64,000 nt of DNA, taken from contig NZ_BSNY01000055.1 of assembly GCF_030160235.1 (NCBI RefSeq), positions 186,001 through 250,000 of the forward strand, written 5' to 3'. Each line of letters starts with the position of its first letter. Within the stretch, counting starts at the first letter, position 1. Shown in pieces: positions 34,555 to 42,979 of this stretch. Source of the DNA: Mesorhizobium huakuii. GTDB taxonomy: Bacteria > Pseudomonadota > Alphaproteobacteria > Rhizobiales > Rhizobiaceae. A model generated the notes under the pieces. The model was not told the origin of the DNA and made no database searches. It worked only from the letters and a program-made list of their open reading frames with translations. The position numbers and the translations under genes were made by a program.

Positions 34555-35327
34555 CCGACGAACCGCTGCTGCGCGTCTCGGCGCTCTCCAAATTCTACGG
34601 GTCGCGCGTCGGCTGCGACAACGTCTCCTTCGACCTCTGGCCGGGCGAAGTCCTGGCAGTCGTTGGCGAATCCGGCTCCGGCAAGACGACGCTGCTCAAC
34701 TGCCTGTCGACGCGGCTGCTGCCTTCGTCGGGCACCGCCAGCTACCGCATGCGCGACGGCCAGTTCCGCGAGCTCTACCGCATGAGCGAGGCCGAGCGCC
34801 GCTTCCTGATGCGCACCGACTGGGGCTTTGTCCACCAGAACCCGGCCGACGGCCTGCGCATGACGGTGTCTGCCGGCGCCAATGTCGGCGAACGGCTGAT
34901 GGCGGTGGGCGACCGCCACTATGGCAAGATCCGCGCCACGGCGGTCGACTGGCTGTCGCGCGTCGAGATCGAGCAAGACCGTATCGACGACGAGCCACGT
35001 GCCTTTTCCGGTGGCATGCGCCAGCGCCTGCAGATCGCCCGCAACCTCGTCACCGGACCACGGCTGGTGTTCATGGATGAGCCGACCGGCGGCCTCGACG
35101 TGTCGGTGCAGGCGCGCCTGCTCGACCTGTTGCGCGGGCTGGTCACCGATCTCGGCCTCGCCGCCATCGTCGTCACCCACGATCTCGCCGTGGCCCGCCT
35201 GCTGTCGCAGCGCATGATGGTCATGAAGGACGGCCGCGTCGTCGAAAGCGGTCTCACCGACCGCGTGCTCGACGACCCGCGCGCGCCCTATACGCAGCTT
35301 CTCGTTTCCTCGATCCTTCAGGTGTAA
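34551..35327 (+). CDS. phnK: PhnK, ABC-type ATPase of the C-P lyase complex
   Basis: The protein has 258 residues. Walker A is GESGSGKTT, signature-like FSGGMRQRL, Walker B LVFMDEP and H-loop VTHDL. Although ABC-like, PhnK binds the C-P lyase core rather than a membrane channel. It overlaps phnJ by four bases and is followed after two bases by phnL. Confidence 0.94.
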   Translation: MTDEPLLRVSALSKFYGSRVGCDNVSFDLWPGEVLAVVGESGSGKTTLLNCLSTRLLPSSGTASYRMRDGQFRELYRMSEAERRFLMRTDWGFVHQNPADGLRMTVSAGANVGERLMAVGDRHYGKIRATAVDWLSRVEIEQDRIDDEPRAFSGGMRQRLQIARNLVTGPRLVFMDEPTGGLDVSVQARLLDLLRGLVTDLGLAAIVVTHDLAVARLLSQRMMVMKDGRVVESGLTDRVLDDPRAPYTQLLVSSILQV

Positions 35328-35329
35328 CC

Positions 35330-36037
35330 ATGCCGACGCCACTCGTTGTCTCCGACGTCGCAAAAAGCTTCACCATGCATCTGCGCGACGGCATCAAGCT
35401 GCCCGTCGTCGCCGGCGTCTCGTTCTCGATCAAGGCGAGCGAGTGCACCGTGCTCGGCGGTCCGTCCGGGGCCGGCAAGAGTTCGATCCTGAAGATGCTC
35501 TACGGCAACTATGCCGTCGACGAGGGCCAGATCATCGTCAGGCACGAGGACGGGTTGATCGACCTCGCCAATGCCAGCCCGCGCACCGTGCTTGCCGTTC
35601 GCCGGCAAACGATCGGCTATGTCAGCCAGTTCCTGCGCACCGTGCCGCGCGTCTCGGCGCTCGACGTTGTCGCCGAACCGCTGGTCGAGCGCGGCGAGGA
35701 GCGCGAGGTTGCACGCGGCAAGGCACGCGCCCTGCTTTCGCAGCTCAATTTGCCGGAAAGACTCTGGGCACTGCCGCCGGCGACCTTCTCTGGCGGTGAG
35801 CAGCAGCGCGTCAACATCGCGCGCGGTTTCATCACCGAGCACCCGATCCTGCTGCTCGACGAGCCGACCGCCTCGCTCGACGCCGCCAACCGCGACGTGG
35901 TGATCGAACTCATCGCCGCCAAGAAGGCGGCCGGTGTCGCCCTGCTCGGCATCTTCCACGATCATGATGTGCGCGAGGCGGTAGCCGACCGCATCATCGA
36001 CGTCACCGCTTTTGCTCCAGGAAAACTCGCCGCATGA
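35330..36037 (+). CDS. phnL: PhnL, ABC-type subunit of the C-P lyase system
   Basis: The protein has 235 residues. Walker A is GPSGAGKSS, signature FSGGEQQRV, Walker B LLLDEP. PhnL is needed with PhnG, H and I for formation of the ribosyl triphosphate phosphonate. It overlaps the acetyltransferase gene start by four bases (ATGA). Confidence 0.94.
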   Translation: MPTPLVVSDVAKSFTMHLRDGIKLPVVAGVSFSIKASECTVLGGPSGAGKSSILKMLYGNYAVDEGQIIVRHEDGLIDLANASPRTVLAVRRQTIGYVSQFLRTVPRVSALDVVAEPLVERGEEREVARGKARALLSQLNLPERLWALPPATFSGGEQQRVNIARGFITEHPILLLDEPTASLDAANRDVVIELIAAKKAAGVALLGIFHDHDVREAVADRIIDVTAFAPGKLAA

Positions 36038-36651
36038 CCAGGAAATTGTCGGAGGCGCCGCTGGTTCACCCGACGGCGGAGGTGCACAATTCGAGGCTCG
36101 GCCGCTGGACCGAGATCGCCGACCGCAGCCGGGTTTCGGAAAGTGAACTCGGCGACTATTCCTACATGATGCAGGATTGCTCCGTCTGGTGCGCGACAAT
36201 CGGCAAGTTCGCCAACATCGCGGCAAGCGTGCGCCTCAACGCCACCAACCATCCGACCTGGCGGCCGACGCTGCACCACTTCACCTACCGCGCCTCTGAC
36301 TATTGGGACGACGCCGAGCACGAGAGCGAATTCTTCGCCCAGCGCCGCGCCAAGCGCGTCACCATCGGCCACGACACCTGGCTCGGTCACGGCTCGACCG
36401 TCCTGCCCGGCGTCACTGTCGGCGATGGCGCGGCTGTCGGCGCCGGCGCCGTGGTCTCCAAGGATGTCGCGCCCTACACCATCGTCGCCGGCGTGCCGGC
36501 CAGGCCGATCCGCGAACGCTTCGACCGCCGCACCGCCGAACGCTACCAGGCACTTGCCTGGTGGGACTGGGACCACGCACGGCTGCGCGCTTCGCTCGAG
36601 GATTTTCGCGAGCTGTCGGCGGAGGCCTTCCTGGAGAAATACGAGGGATAG
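36034..36651 (+). CDS. Left-handed beta-helix acetyltransferase of phn operons (DapH/GlmU-related)
   Basis: The protein has 205 residues with hexapeptide repeats. Visible stretches are [40 protein letters not shown] and [20 protein letters not shown], the usual acyl-CoA binding coil. Such genes recur in C-P lyase operons and are thought to acetylate aminophosphonates or a ribosyl intermediate, like PhnO. It is translationally coupled to phnL. Confidence 0.88.
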   Translation: MTRKLSEAPLVHPTAEVHNSRLGRWTEIADRSRVSESELGDYSYMMQDCSVWCATIGKFANIAASVRLNATNHPTWRPTLHHFTYRASDYWDDAEHESEFFAQRRAKRVTIGHDTWLGHGSTVLPGVTVGDGAAVGAGAVVSKDVAPYTIVAGVPARPIRERFDRRTAERYQALAWWDWDHARLRASLEDFRELSAEAFLEKYEG

Positions 36652-36737
36652 TTCCTCACATCATCGTCATAAGCGAGCCTGTTCATATCCCTGACACAGG
36701 ACTCGGACAGGACGCCATCTCCCCCAAGGAGATCGCC

Positions 36738-37448
36738 ATGCTCGACACCGTCAGACCCTCGCTCGCCGGATTCTTTGCCGGCTCCAACCCGACCCCGCCC
36801 CCGCATCTCGGCACGCGCTACGACACTTCAGGCAATTTCCTGACCGAGCCCGGCAACACGGTCGTCAGCCATCTCGTCAGCGGCTCGCCCTCCGAAGCCG
36901 TGGTGCTTGCGGTGCGCGAGAAGATGCTGGCGATGCCCGACGCCGACCGGCTCGCCTTCACGCCCGTTTCCAGCCTGCATATGACGCTGTTCCAAGGCAT
37001 CATCGAATATCGCCGCCGCTTGCCCTTCTGGCCGCAGGATGTGCCGCTCGACACCAGCATCGACGCGATGACCCGCCTCTATCTGGAGCGTCTGAAGACT
37101 TTCGAAGGCTTCGGTCCGTTCAACATCAAGGTGGTCGAGGTCGTGCCGACCGGCCTCACCGTTGCCGGCGCGACCGACGAGGACGTGCGCATCATGCGCC
37201 AATGGCGCGATGCGCTGGCGGTGCCGTTCGGCTACAGGCACCCCGATCACGACAGGTACGTCTTCCACATCACCTTCGCCTATCAGATCCAGCGCCTTGC
37301 CGACGACCGCGCCGCCGCGTGGCAGGCCCTGTTCGACGATTGCCTGGCGCTTTTCGCAAGGCGGGCCCCGGTGATCGAGATCAAGGCGCCCGCCTTCTGC
37401 GCATTCCGCGACATGAAGCATTTCGAGGAATTGCTGGTGCTCGGCTGA
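36738..37448 (+). CDS. DUF1868 protein with 2H phosphoesterase motifs
   Basis: The protein has 236 residues from ATG 36738, with AAGGAG six bases upstream. Two H-x-T motifs, His81-Met-Thr83 (SSLHMTLFQG) and His177-Ile-Thr179 (VFHITFAYQ), are 96 residues apart, the hallmark of the 2H phosphodiesterase superfamily, which acts on cyclic phosphates and RNA ends. The gene stands between the phn catalytic genes and phnC. No phnP is in the window. I infer it may open 5-phosphoribosyl 1,2-cyclic phosphate; other cyclic phosphates remain possible. Confidence 0.8.
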   Translation: MLDTVRPSLAGFFAGSNPTPPPHLGTRYDTSGNFLTEPGNTVVSHLVSGSPSEAVVLAVREKMLAMPDADRLAFTPVSSLHMTLFQGIIEYRRRLPFWPQDVPLDTSIDAMTRLYLERLKTFEGFGPFNIKVVEVVPTGLTVAGATDEDVRIMRQWRDALAVPFGYRHPDHDRYVFHITFAYQIQRLADDRAAAWQALFDDCLALFARRAPVIEIKAPAFCAFRDMKHFEELLVLG

Positions 37449-37465
37449 TCGCCGGCAAGGCGCCA

Positions 37466-37570
37466 ATGCATGTCGCCCGAAAAGCGGCCCCGGTTTTGGG
37501 AGAACGACATGCATGAAAACAAAGACCTGAAGCGCGTCGCATGAATTGGTCTCAGCGCGACGCGCTTCAG
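37466..37570. repeat. Rhizobial tandem palindromic repeat
   Basis: Two hairpins lie in series: ATGCATGTCG (37466-37475) with CGACATGCAT (37505-37514), then perfect 14-base arms CTGAAGCGCGTCGC (37527-37540) and GCGACGCGCTTCAG (37557-37570). This composite is a recurrent intergenic element in Mesorhizobium-type genomes. It splits the DUF1868 gene from phnC and may lower read-through. Confidence 0.7.
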
Positions 37571-37682
37571 TCGTCGCGCCTGTGGAGCGTAACAAAACTG
37601 ACATGCTGGCGACACGGCAGGTTCATGTGGCTGCGCTAGGCGAGTGCCTGACGATCAACAAGGTCGGGACTGGAACCTGCTT

Positions 37683-38540
37683 ATGTCAGCAAGCTCTGCC
37701 ACACTCGAAATCCGCGGCGTCAGCCGACGATTCGGCAAGAACACCGCCGTCAGCGACGTCAACATCTCGATCCCGCAGGGTCAGATGGTTGGCGTCATCG
37801 GCCGTTCGGGCGCTGGCAAATCGACCCTTCTTCGCATGATCAACCGTCTTGTCGACCCCAGCCAGGGGGCGATTTTTTTTGACGGCGCCGAGGTCTCCCA
37901 GCTGCGCGGCTCGCCGCTACGGCGCTGGCAGCGCGACTGCGCAATGATCTTCCAGCAGTTCAACCTGGTGCCGCGCCTCGACGTGCTGACCAACGTGCTG
38001 CTTGGCAAATTGAACCACCGTTCGACCCTGTCCAATCTTCTCGGCATGTTCTCGCGCGCCGAATGCGCGGAGGCGGTCGCCGCGCTCGAGCGGCTCGACA
38101 TAGCCCGCACCGCACTTCAGCCCGCCGGCACCTTGTCTGGCGGGCAGCAGCAGCGCGTCGCCATAGCCCGCGCCCTGATGCAGCAGCCCAAGGTGATCCT
38201 CGCCGACGAGCCGATCGCCTCGCTCGACCCGCTCAACGCCAAGGTGGTGATGGATTCGCTGCAGGACATCAATTTGCGCGAGGGCATCACCGTCGTCACC
38301 AATCTGCATACGCTGGATACCGCGCGCGCCTATTGCAACCGCATCATCGGCATGGCCGCCGGCAAGGTCGTCTTTGACGGCCCGCCCGAAGAGCTCAACC
38401 GTGAGGCCGTGCGCCTCGTCTATGGCGCCGACAGCAATGGCGCGGAGATATCGGAGGCCATCACCTCCACCAGCGTTGCCTTCAGGCAGAAGATTGCAGC
38501 ATCCGCCGGACCGCTCGAGCCCGCATTCCCGGGTTACTGA
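37683..38540 (+). CDS. phnC: PhnC, phosphonate ABC transporter ATPase
   Basis: The protein has 285 residues from ATG 37683. Walker A is [10 protein letters not shown]-loop MIFQQFNLV, signature LSGGQQQRV and Walker B VILADEP. It powers phosphonate or phosphate-ester import with PhnD and PhnE. The C-terminal ~35 residues extend beyond typical PhnC. A palindromic repeat separates it from phnD. Confidence 0.94.
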   Translation: MSASSATLEIRGVSRRFGKNTAVSDVNISIPQGQMVGVIGRSGAGKSTLLRMINRLVDPSQGAIFFDGAEVSQLRGSPLRRWQRDCAMIFQQFNLVPRLDVLTNVLLGKLNHRSTLSNLLGMFSRAECAEAVAALERLDIARTALQPAGTLSGGQQQRVAIARALMQQPKVILADEPIASLDPLNAKVVMDSLQDINLREGITVVTNLHTLDTARAYCNRIIGMAAGKVVFDGPPEELNREAVRLVYGADSNGAEISEAITSTSVAFRQKIAASAGPLEPAFPGY

Positions 38541-38541
38541 G

Positions 38542-38590
38542 CCCATGATCCCGAAAAGTGGAATCCGGTTTTCGGGAAAGATCATGGGCC
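38542..38590. repeat. Rhizobial palindrome (CCCATGATC...GATCATGGGC) between phnC and phnD
   Basis: Arms GCCCATGATC and GATCATGGGC enclose CCGAAAA ... TTTTCGG. It begins directly after the phnC stop. This unit is a very common dispersed repeat in Mesorhizobium-like genomes. It may separate the mRNA levels of phnC and phnD. Confidence 0.7.
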
Positions 38591-38688
38591 AAGAAAGAGC
38601 GGCTCGGATCGTCCGCCCGCGTCAAGGGCACTTGTCAAGATCAAGAACGCTGCCGGCGCGGGGCCGGAACTTACAGGAGAGACATCAA

Positions 38689-39597
38689 ATGTTCAGGAAG
38701 ATGGTTTTCAGCGCCGTTTCGGTGCTCGCCATGGCGACCAGCATGGCCCACGCCGCCGATCTGAAGGAATTCCGCGTCGGCATTCTGGGCGGTGAAAACG
38801 AGACCGACCGGCTGCGCAACTATCAGTGCCTGGCCGACCATCTGAAGGCCGACTTCGGCTTCGAGAAGGTCTCGCTGTTCCCCGCCGCCGATTATGATGG
38901 CGTCATCCAGGGCCTGCTTGGCGGCACGCTCGACTTCGCCGAACTTGGCGCTTCCGGCTACGCCAGCGTCTATCTCAAGGATCCGAAGGCGGTGACCCCG
39001 ATCCTCACCACCAAGCAGACTGACGGTTCCACCGGTTACTATTCGATCGGCCTGGCACTGAAGACCTCGGGCATCACCGACATCAAGTCGGCCAAGGGCA
39101 AGAAGCTCGGCTATGCCGATCCGGATTCGACCTCGGGCTACCTGATCCCGCTGACCCAGATTCCGAAGGAAACCGGCGCCTCGAACGAAACCTTCTTCGC
39201 CTCGACCCAGTTCAATGGCGGCCATGAGAACAACATCCTGGCCGTGCGTGACGGCAAGGTCGATGTCGCGGTCGACGACTCCTCCGGCATCGGCGACTTC
39301 AAGAACGGCTTCACCTCCGGCACCTTCCACAAGGTCGTCGCCAAGGGCGCCGTTGACCCGAACGACTTCGTCGAAGTCTGGCGCTCGGGCCTGATCCCGA
39401 ACGGCCCGCTGGTCGTGCGCACCGCGCTCGGCGACGAGATGACCGCCAAGCTCGCCGCCTTCTTCACCGAGCTGCCGAAGAAGGACAAGGCTTGCTTCGA
39501 GGGCGTCGAAGGCGGCGATTTCACCGGCTATGTTCCGGTGAAGCCGGACTTCTACAACGTCATCGTCGAAGCCCGTAAGGCAGCCATCGGCGGCTAA
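38689..39597 (+). CDS. phnD: PhnD, phosphonate-binding periplasmic protein
   Basis: The protein has 302 residues. The signal peptide ends AHA-AD (about 22 residues). The mature protein has the family pattern FRVGILGGENETDRLRNYQ, GLLGGTLDFAELGASGYASV and YADPDSTSGYLIP, where the D-S-T-S-G segment contacts the phosphonate group. It captures 2-aminoethylphosphonate-like compounds in the periplasm. ACAGGAGAG precedes the start. Confidence 0.94.
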   Translation: MFRKMVFSAVSVLAMATSMAHAADLKEFRVGILGGENETDRLRNYQCLADHLKADFGFEKVSLFPAADYDGVIQGLLGGTLDFAELGASGYASVYLKDPKAVTPILTTKQTDGSTGYYSIGLALKTSGITDIKSAKGKKLGYADPDSTSGYLIPLTQIPKETGASNETFFASTQFNGGHENNILAVRDGKVDVAVDDSSGIGDFKNGFTSGTFHKVVAKGAVDPNDFVEVWRSGLIPNGPLVVRTALGDEMTAKLAAFFTELPKKDKACFEGVEGGDFTGYVPVKPDFYNVIVEARKAAIGG

Positions 39598-39609
39598 CGG
39601 CGAAATCGG

Positions 39610-39640
39610 AAAGGGCGGTGCTCAAAGCGCCGCCCTTTTT
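39610..39640 (+). terminator. Terminator-like hairpin between phnD and phnE1
   Basis: A 10-bp stem (GGGCGGTGCT / AGCGCCGCCC, one G-T pair) with a 3-base loop is followed by TTTTT, 13 bases after the phnD stop. It probably lets more binding protein than permease be made. Confidence 0.75.
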
Positions 39641-39652
39641 GCATCTCCGATC

Positions 39653-40624
39653 ATGACCCTTTCCGTGACAGCCCCCTCTTTGACAGCCTCTTCCGGCGCC
39701 CCCCACCCGATGGCCGATGCCTGGCGACGCCAGACGTCGCTGCGCCGGCTCTATACCGTGCTCGGCGTCGGCCTGCTGCTGGCCGCGATGCTCGCCAGCA
39801 TGTGGTTCGCCGACGAAGCCAATGCCGGGCACTTCTTCGACCGGCTGCCGCATATTCTGGATTTCCTGAGCTGGTTGGTCCCCAAGGATTGGAACGATGT
39901 CTGGCGGGCACTGTTCGACATTGCCTCGCCGCATGACACCGGTACCCAGGAATACAACTTTCCGCTTGGCCGCGTTTATGTCTGGGGCGGTTTCTACATC
40001 CCCGAATATTTCGAGCTGATGCTGACCACGGTGAACGTGGCGCTGGTCTCGACCTTCATCGGCTTCATCTTCGCCGTGCCGTTTTCCTTCATCGCCGCGC
40101 GCAACCTGACGCCTCATCCGGCGCTCAGGCTCATCGTCAAGCGCCTCATGGAACTGCTGCGCGCCTTTCCCGAAATCGTCATTGCCGGCCTGTTCGCGGC
40201 CATCGTCTCCATCGGCCCGATCGCCGCCATCATCGCCATCGGCCTGCATTCGATCGGCGCGCTCGGCAAGCTGTTCTACGAGATCAACGAGAACATCGAC
40301 ATGCGGGCCGAGGAAGGCCTGCGTGCTGTCGGAGCCAACTGGTTCGAGCGCGTGCGCTTCGCCGACTTGCCCCAGGTGCTGCCGAATTTCATGTCCTACA
40401 CGCTGCTGCGCGTCGAGATCAATGTCCGCGCCTCGACCATCATCGGCGCCGTAGGCGGCGGTGGCATCGGCGAGGAGTTGAAGCTGTCCATCTCGCGCGG
40501 CTTCGGCGCCAAGACGCTGGCGCTGGTGCTGCTCCTGTTCACGACCATCTTCATCATCGACCAGTTCTCCGCCTGGCTGCGCCGCAAGCTGGTCGGCGAG
40601 CAGGCCTTTGTGATGGGGGCGTGA
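39653..40624 (+). CDS. phnE: PhnE, phosphonate ABC transporter permease 1
   Basis: The protein has 323 residues. A first membrane segment at residues ~33-50 is followed by a ~75-residue outer loop, then the permease domain with AARNLTPHPALRLIVKRLME and the EAA-type loop EGLRAVGANWFERVRFADLP. The start used is ATG 39653; the ribosome site is weak because the gene follows a terminator-like hairpin. It pairs with the second PhnE three bases downstream. Confidence 0.93.
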   Translation: MTLSVTAPSLTASSGAPHPMADAWRRQTSLRRLYTVLGVGLLLAAMLASMWFADEANAGHFFDRLPHILDFLSWLVPKDWNDVWRALFDIASPHDTGTQEYNFPLGRVYVWGGFYIPEYFELMLTTVNVALVSTFIGFIFAVPFSFIAARNLTPHPALRLIVKRLMELLRAFPEIVIAGLFAAIVSIGPIAAIIAIGLHSIGALGKLFYEINENIDMRAEEGLRAVGANWFERVRFADLPQVLPNFMSYTLLRVEINVRASTIIGAVGGGGIGEELKLSISRGFGAKTLALVLLLFTTIFIIDQFSAWLRRKLVGEQAFVMGA

Positions 40625-40627
40625 ACC

Positions 40628-41995
40628 ATGGCGACCATGACCGCCGAGGAGATACTGTCGATCGAGGAGCGCTATCCGCAAGTGTTCCGGCGGCCGCTGT
40701 ACAAGCGCTTCGCCTCGCTCCTCCTGTTCGTCGGCATCCTGACTTACCTCCTCTATGTCCTGTGGTTCTTCAGCCTGCCGCAGGTGCTGCGGGAATCGCA
40801 CTGGGAGCGCCTGCCGCTGTTCCTGACACAGTGGATCAGCTACGACCTGCAGCCGGAATTCCGCCTCGACCAGCCTGAGATCACGCCAAAATACCCGCGC
40901 TTTTCCGCTCTTGGCGAGAACCCCAACCCCGACTGGGTGATCAGGAACCCGGACGGCACCTTCACCGTGCTGATCGATGGTCCGGCGAAATCCGTCACCT
41001 TCGACAAGGCGCAGGCAACGATTGTGGCCAACGGCCAAACCGTGCCGGTTTCGCTGACCAGCGGCAAGCCGGTGATCACGGGGCCGGTGCCGGACTGGAT
41101 CACCGCGCACGATGACGAGGTGGTCGCCAAGATGGGCTTCGTCGGCGAGGTGCGCGTTACCGTCGACCGCGTCAAGGTGCGCAAGCGCTTCCTCGGCTGG
41201 GCGAATTTCGTCTTCGACACACGCTCGCCCTTCTTCGGCAAACCAGCGGGAGAAGTGGTCTCGCTGATCGTGTCCGGGCCTGAGTTGAAGCCGGGCACGT
41301 CGAACCTGGCGCTGGCAGGCGACAACATCTGGAACAACGCCCAGTGGCAGCACGGCGACGTCTGGACGAAGCTGCTGCAGACCATCGTCATGGCGTTCCT
41401 GGGCACGCTGCTCGGCGGCATCGTCGCCTTCCCGCTTGCCTTCTTCGCCGCCCGCAACATCACGCCGAGCGGCGTGCTCAGCCAGGTCCTGAAACGCTTC
41501 TTCGACTTCATGCGCTCGGTCGACATGCTGATCTGGGCGCTGTTCTTCACCCGCGCCTTCGGCCCTGGTCCGCTTGCGGGCAGTGCGGCGATCTTCTTCA
41601 CCGAGATCGGCACGCTCGGCAAAACCTATTCCGAGGCGCTGGAGAACATTGACGACAAACCGCGCGAAGGCGTGCTGTCGACCGGCGCCAACGGCCTCCT
41701 GGTGCAGCGCTACGGCGTAATGCCGGAAGTCATCCCGGTCTTCATCAGCCAGACGCTCTACCAGTGGGAATCCAACGCACGCGGGGCCACCATCATCGGC
41801 GCCGTCGGCGCCGGCGGCATCGGCCTGAAACTATGGGAAGCGATGCGTACCAACTCCAACTGGGCCAATGTCTTCTACATGGTGCTGCTGATCCTGATGG
41901 TCGTCTTCATCTTCGACAACATCTCGAACTTTCTGCGCCGCCGGCTGAGCCGCACCATCCATGACTACAACAGGATCCAGGCCGAGCAGGGGTGA
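40628..41995 (+). CDS. phnE: PhnE, phosphonate ABC transporter permease 2 with large periplasmic insert
   Basis: The protein has 455 residues, much longer than usual PhnE (about 260-320). After a first membrane segment at residues ~29-50 there is a soluble segment of roughly 195 residues (51-247) containing beta-like sequence (FTVLIDGPAKSVTFDKAQAT). The standard permease domain follows (ARNITPSGVLSQVLKRFF; REGVLSTGANGLLVQRYGVMP). The insert should face the periplasm and could contact PhnD. Rhizobial phn operons often have two phnE genes. Confidence 0.92.
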   Translation: MATMTAEEILSIEERYPQVFRRPLYKRFASLLLFVGILTYLLYVLWFFSLPQVLRESHWERLPLFLTQWISYDLQPEFRLDQPEITPKYPRFSALGENPNPDWVIRNPDGTFTVLIDGPAKSVTFDKAQATIVANGQTVPVSLTSGKPVITGPVPDWITAHDDEVVAKMGFVGEVRVTVDRVKVRKRFLGWANFVFDTRSPFFGKPAGEVVSLIVSGPELKPGTSNLALAGDNIWNNAQWQHGDVWTKLLQTIVMAFLGTLLGGIVAFPLAFFAARNITPSGVLSQVLKRFFDFMRSVDMLIWALFFTRAFGPGPLAGSAAIFFTEIGTLGKTYSEALENIDDKPREGVLSTGANGLLVQRYGVMPEVIPVFISQTLYQWESNARGATIIGAVGAGGIGLKLWEAMRTNSNWANVFYMVLLILMVVFIFDNISNFLRRRLSRTIHDYNRIQAEQG

Positions 41996-42033
41996 TGCGC
42001 TCGGCTCCAGGATCGACAGCGGCTTGACGCGCC

Positions 42034-42068
42034 TTTGTCATCCGCGGGCGGAGCCCGTGGATGACAAA
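42034..42068. terminator. Bidirectional terminator between phnE2 and isomerase gene
   Basis: TTTGTCATCCGCGGGC and GCCCGTGGATGACAAA form a 16-bp stem with one G-T pair and a 3-base loop, with A/T-rich ends on both sides. It separates two convergent genes. Confidence 0.7.
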
Positions 42069-42084
42069 TGACGAAGAGATAGGC

Positions 42085-42936
42085 CTAGGCCGCCTTCTTC
42101 CATCCATTTTTGATATGCTTGTAGCCCTCGCGATAAACCGCTTCCGGCGTTTCGGAAAAATCGCGCCACACCTTGGTCGCCGCCGCCAGATCCTTCAGCG
42201 AACGGCCGAACGCCTCGATCGTCAGCCAGTCGTCATAACCGCTCTTGCGGATCGCCGCGAACGTCTCTTTCCACGGGATGTTGCCGCGCCCCGGCACGCC
42301 GCGATCGTTCTCCGATATGTGGATGTGCACGATATTCCGGCGATGCTTCGTATAGGCGCCGATCGGATCGGCCTCCTCGATATTGGCATGGAAGGTGTCG
42401 TACATGGCCTTGATATGCGGCCGGCCGACGGCGTCGATGTGCTCCGACAGGTCCGCCATCGTATTGAAAAGATAACATTCGAAGCGGTTCAGCGCCTCCA
42501 GCCCGATGGTGACGTTCCGCGTGCCGGCATGGTCGCCGATGGCGCGCTGCGAAGCGACGGAACGGTTCTTCTCGGCGGGTGTCGGCCCGCTGCCGGAAAA
42601 GGCGCCGAGCGTCGAATGCAGCGGTCCGCTGAGCGTCCTGGCGCCAAGCGCATCGGCGCAATCAACAGCCCATTTCATGTAGGCGATACCGGCCTTGCGC
42701 GTTGCCGCATCGGGCGAGATCAGGTTCATCGAGGGATCGCCCATCGCCGAAACCGCTGTCCGCTCCAGCCCGATGCGATCGAGCAGGTCGCCCAGTTTCT
42801 TATAGTCGTCCGGCGTGCCGGCGAAGATCGGTATCTCGACACCGTCGAAGCCCGTCGCCTTGATGTCGCGAAGCAGCGGCTCGTGTTTTTTCGAGACGCT
42901 GGTCGTCCACAAGAACATGCACATGCCGATTTTCAT
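42085..42936 (-). CDS. Sugar phosphate isomerase/epimerase (tagatose 3-epimerase-like)
   Basis: The protein has 283 residues from ATG 42936 (GGGAGGG upstream). It is a TIM barrel with likely metal-site segments IGLEALNRFECYLFN, AMYDTFHANIEE, IVHIHISENDRG and WLTIEAFGR, matching ketose 3-epimerase relatives. It ends a minus-strand operon with a Gfo/Idh/MocA dehydrogenase and another isomerase. The substrate is probably a keto-sugar or 3-keto sugar derivative. Confidence 0.82.
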   Translation of the reverse strand: MKIGMCMFLWTTSVSKKHEPLLRDIKATGFDGVEIPIFAGTPDDYKKLGDLLDRIGLERTAVSAMGDPSMNLISPDAATRKAGIAYMKWAVDCADALGARTLSGPLHSTLGAFSGSGPTPAEKNRSVASQRAIGDHAGTRNVTIGLEALNRFECYLFNTMADLSEHIDAVGRPHIKAMYDTFHANIEEADPIGAYTKHRRNIVHIHISENDRGVPGRGNIPWKETFAAIRKSGYDDWLTIEAFGRSLKDLAAATKVWRDFSETPEAVYREGYKHIKNGWKKAA

Positions 42937-42979
42937 CGACAGCCCTCCCCCCGTTTGATCCCCCCGGATCATTTTTGTT

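Noticed and set aside
37466-38590. Several palindromes close together, considered as CRISPR or integron-like sites
   Set aside because: They differ from each other, have no regular spacing or spacers and no associated genes; they fit dispersed rhizobial palindromic repeats.
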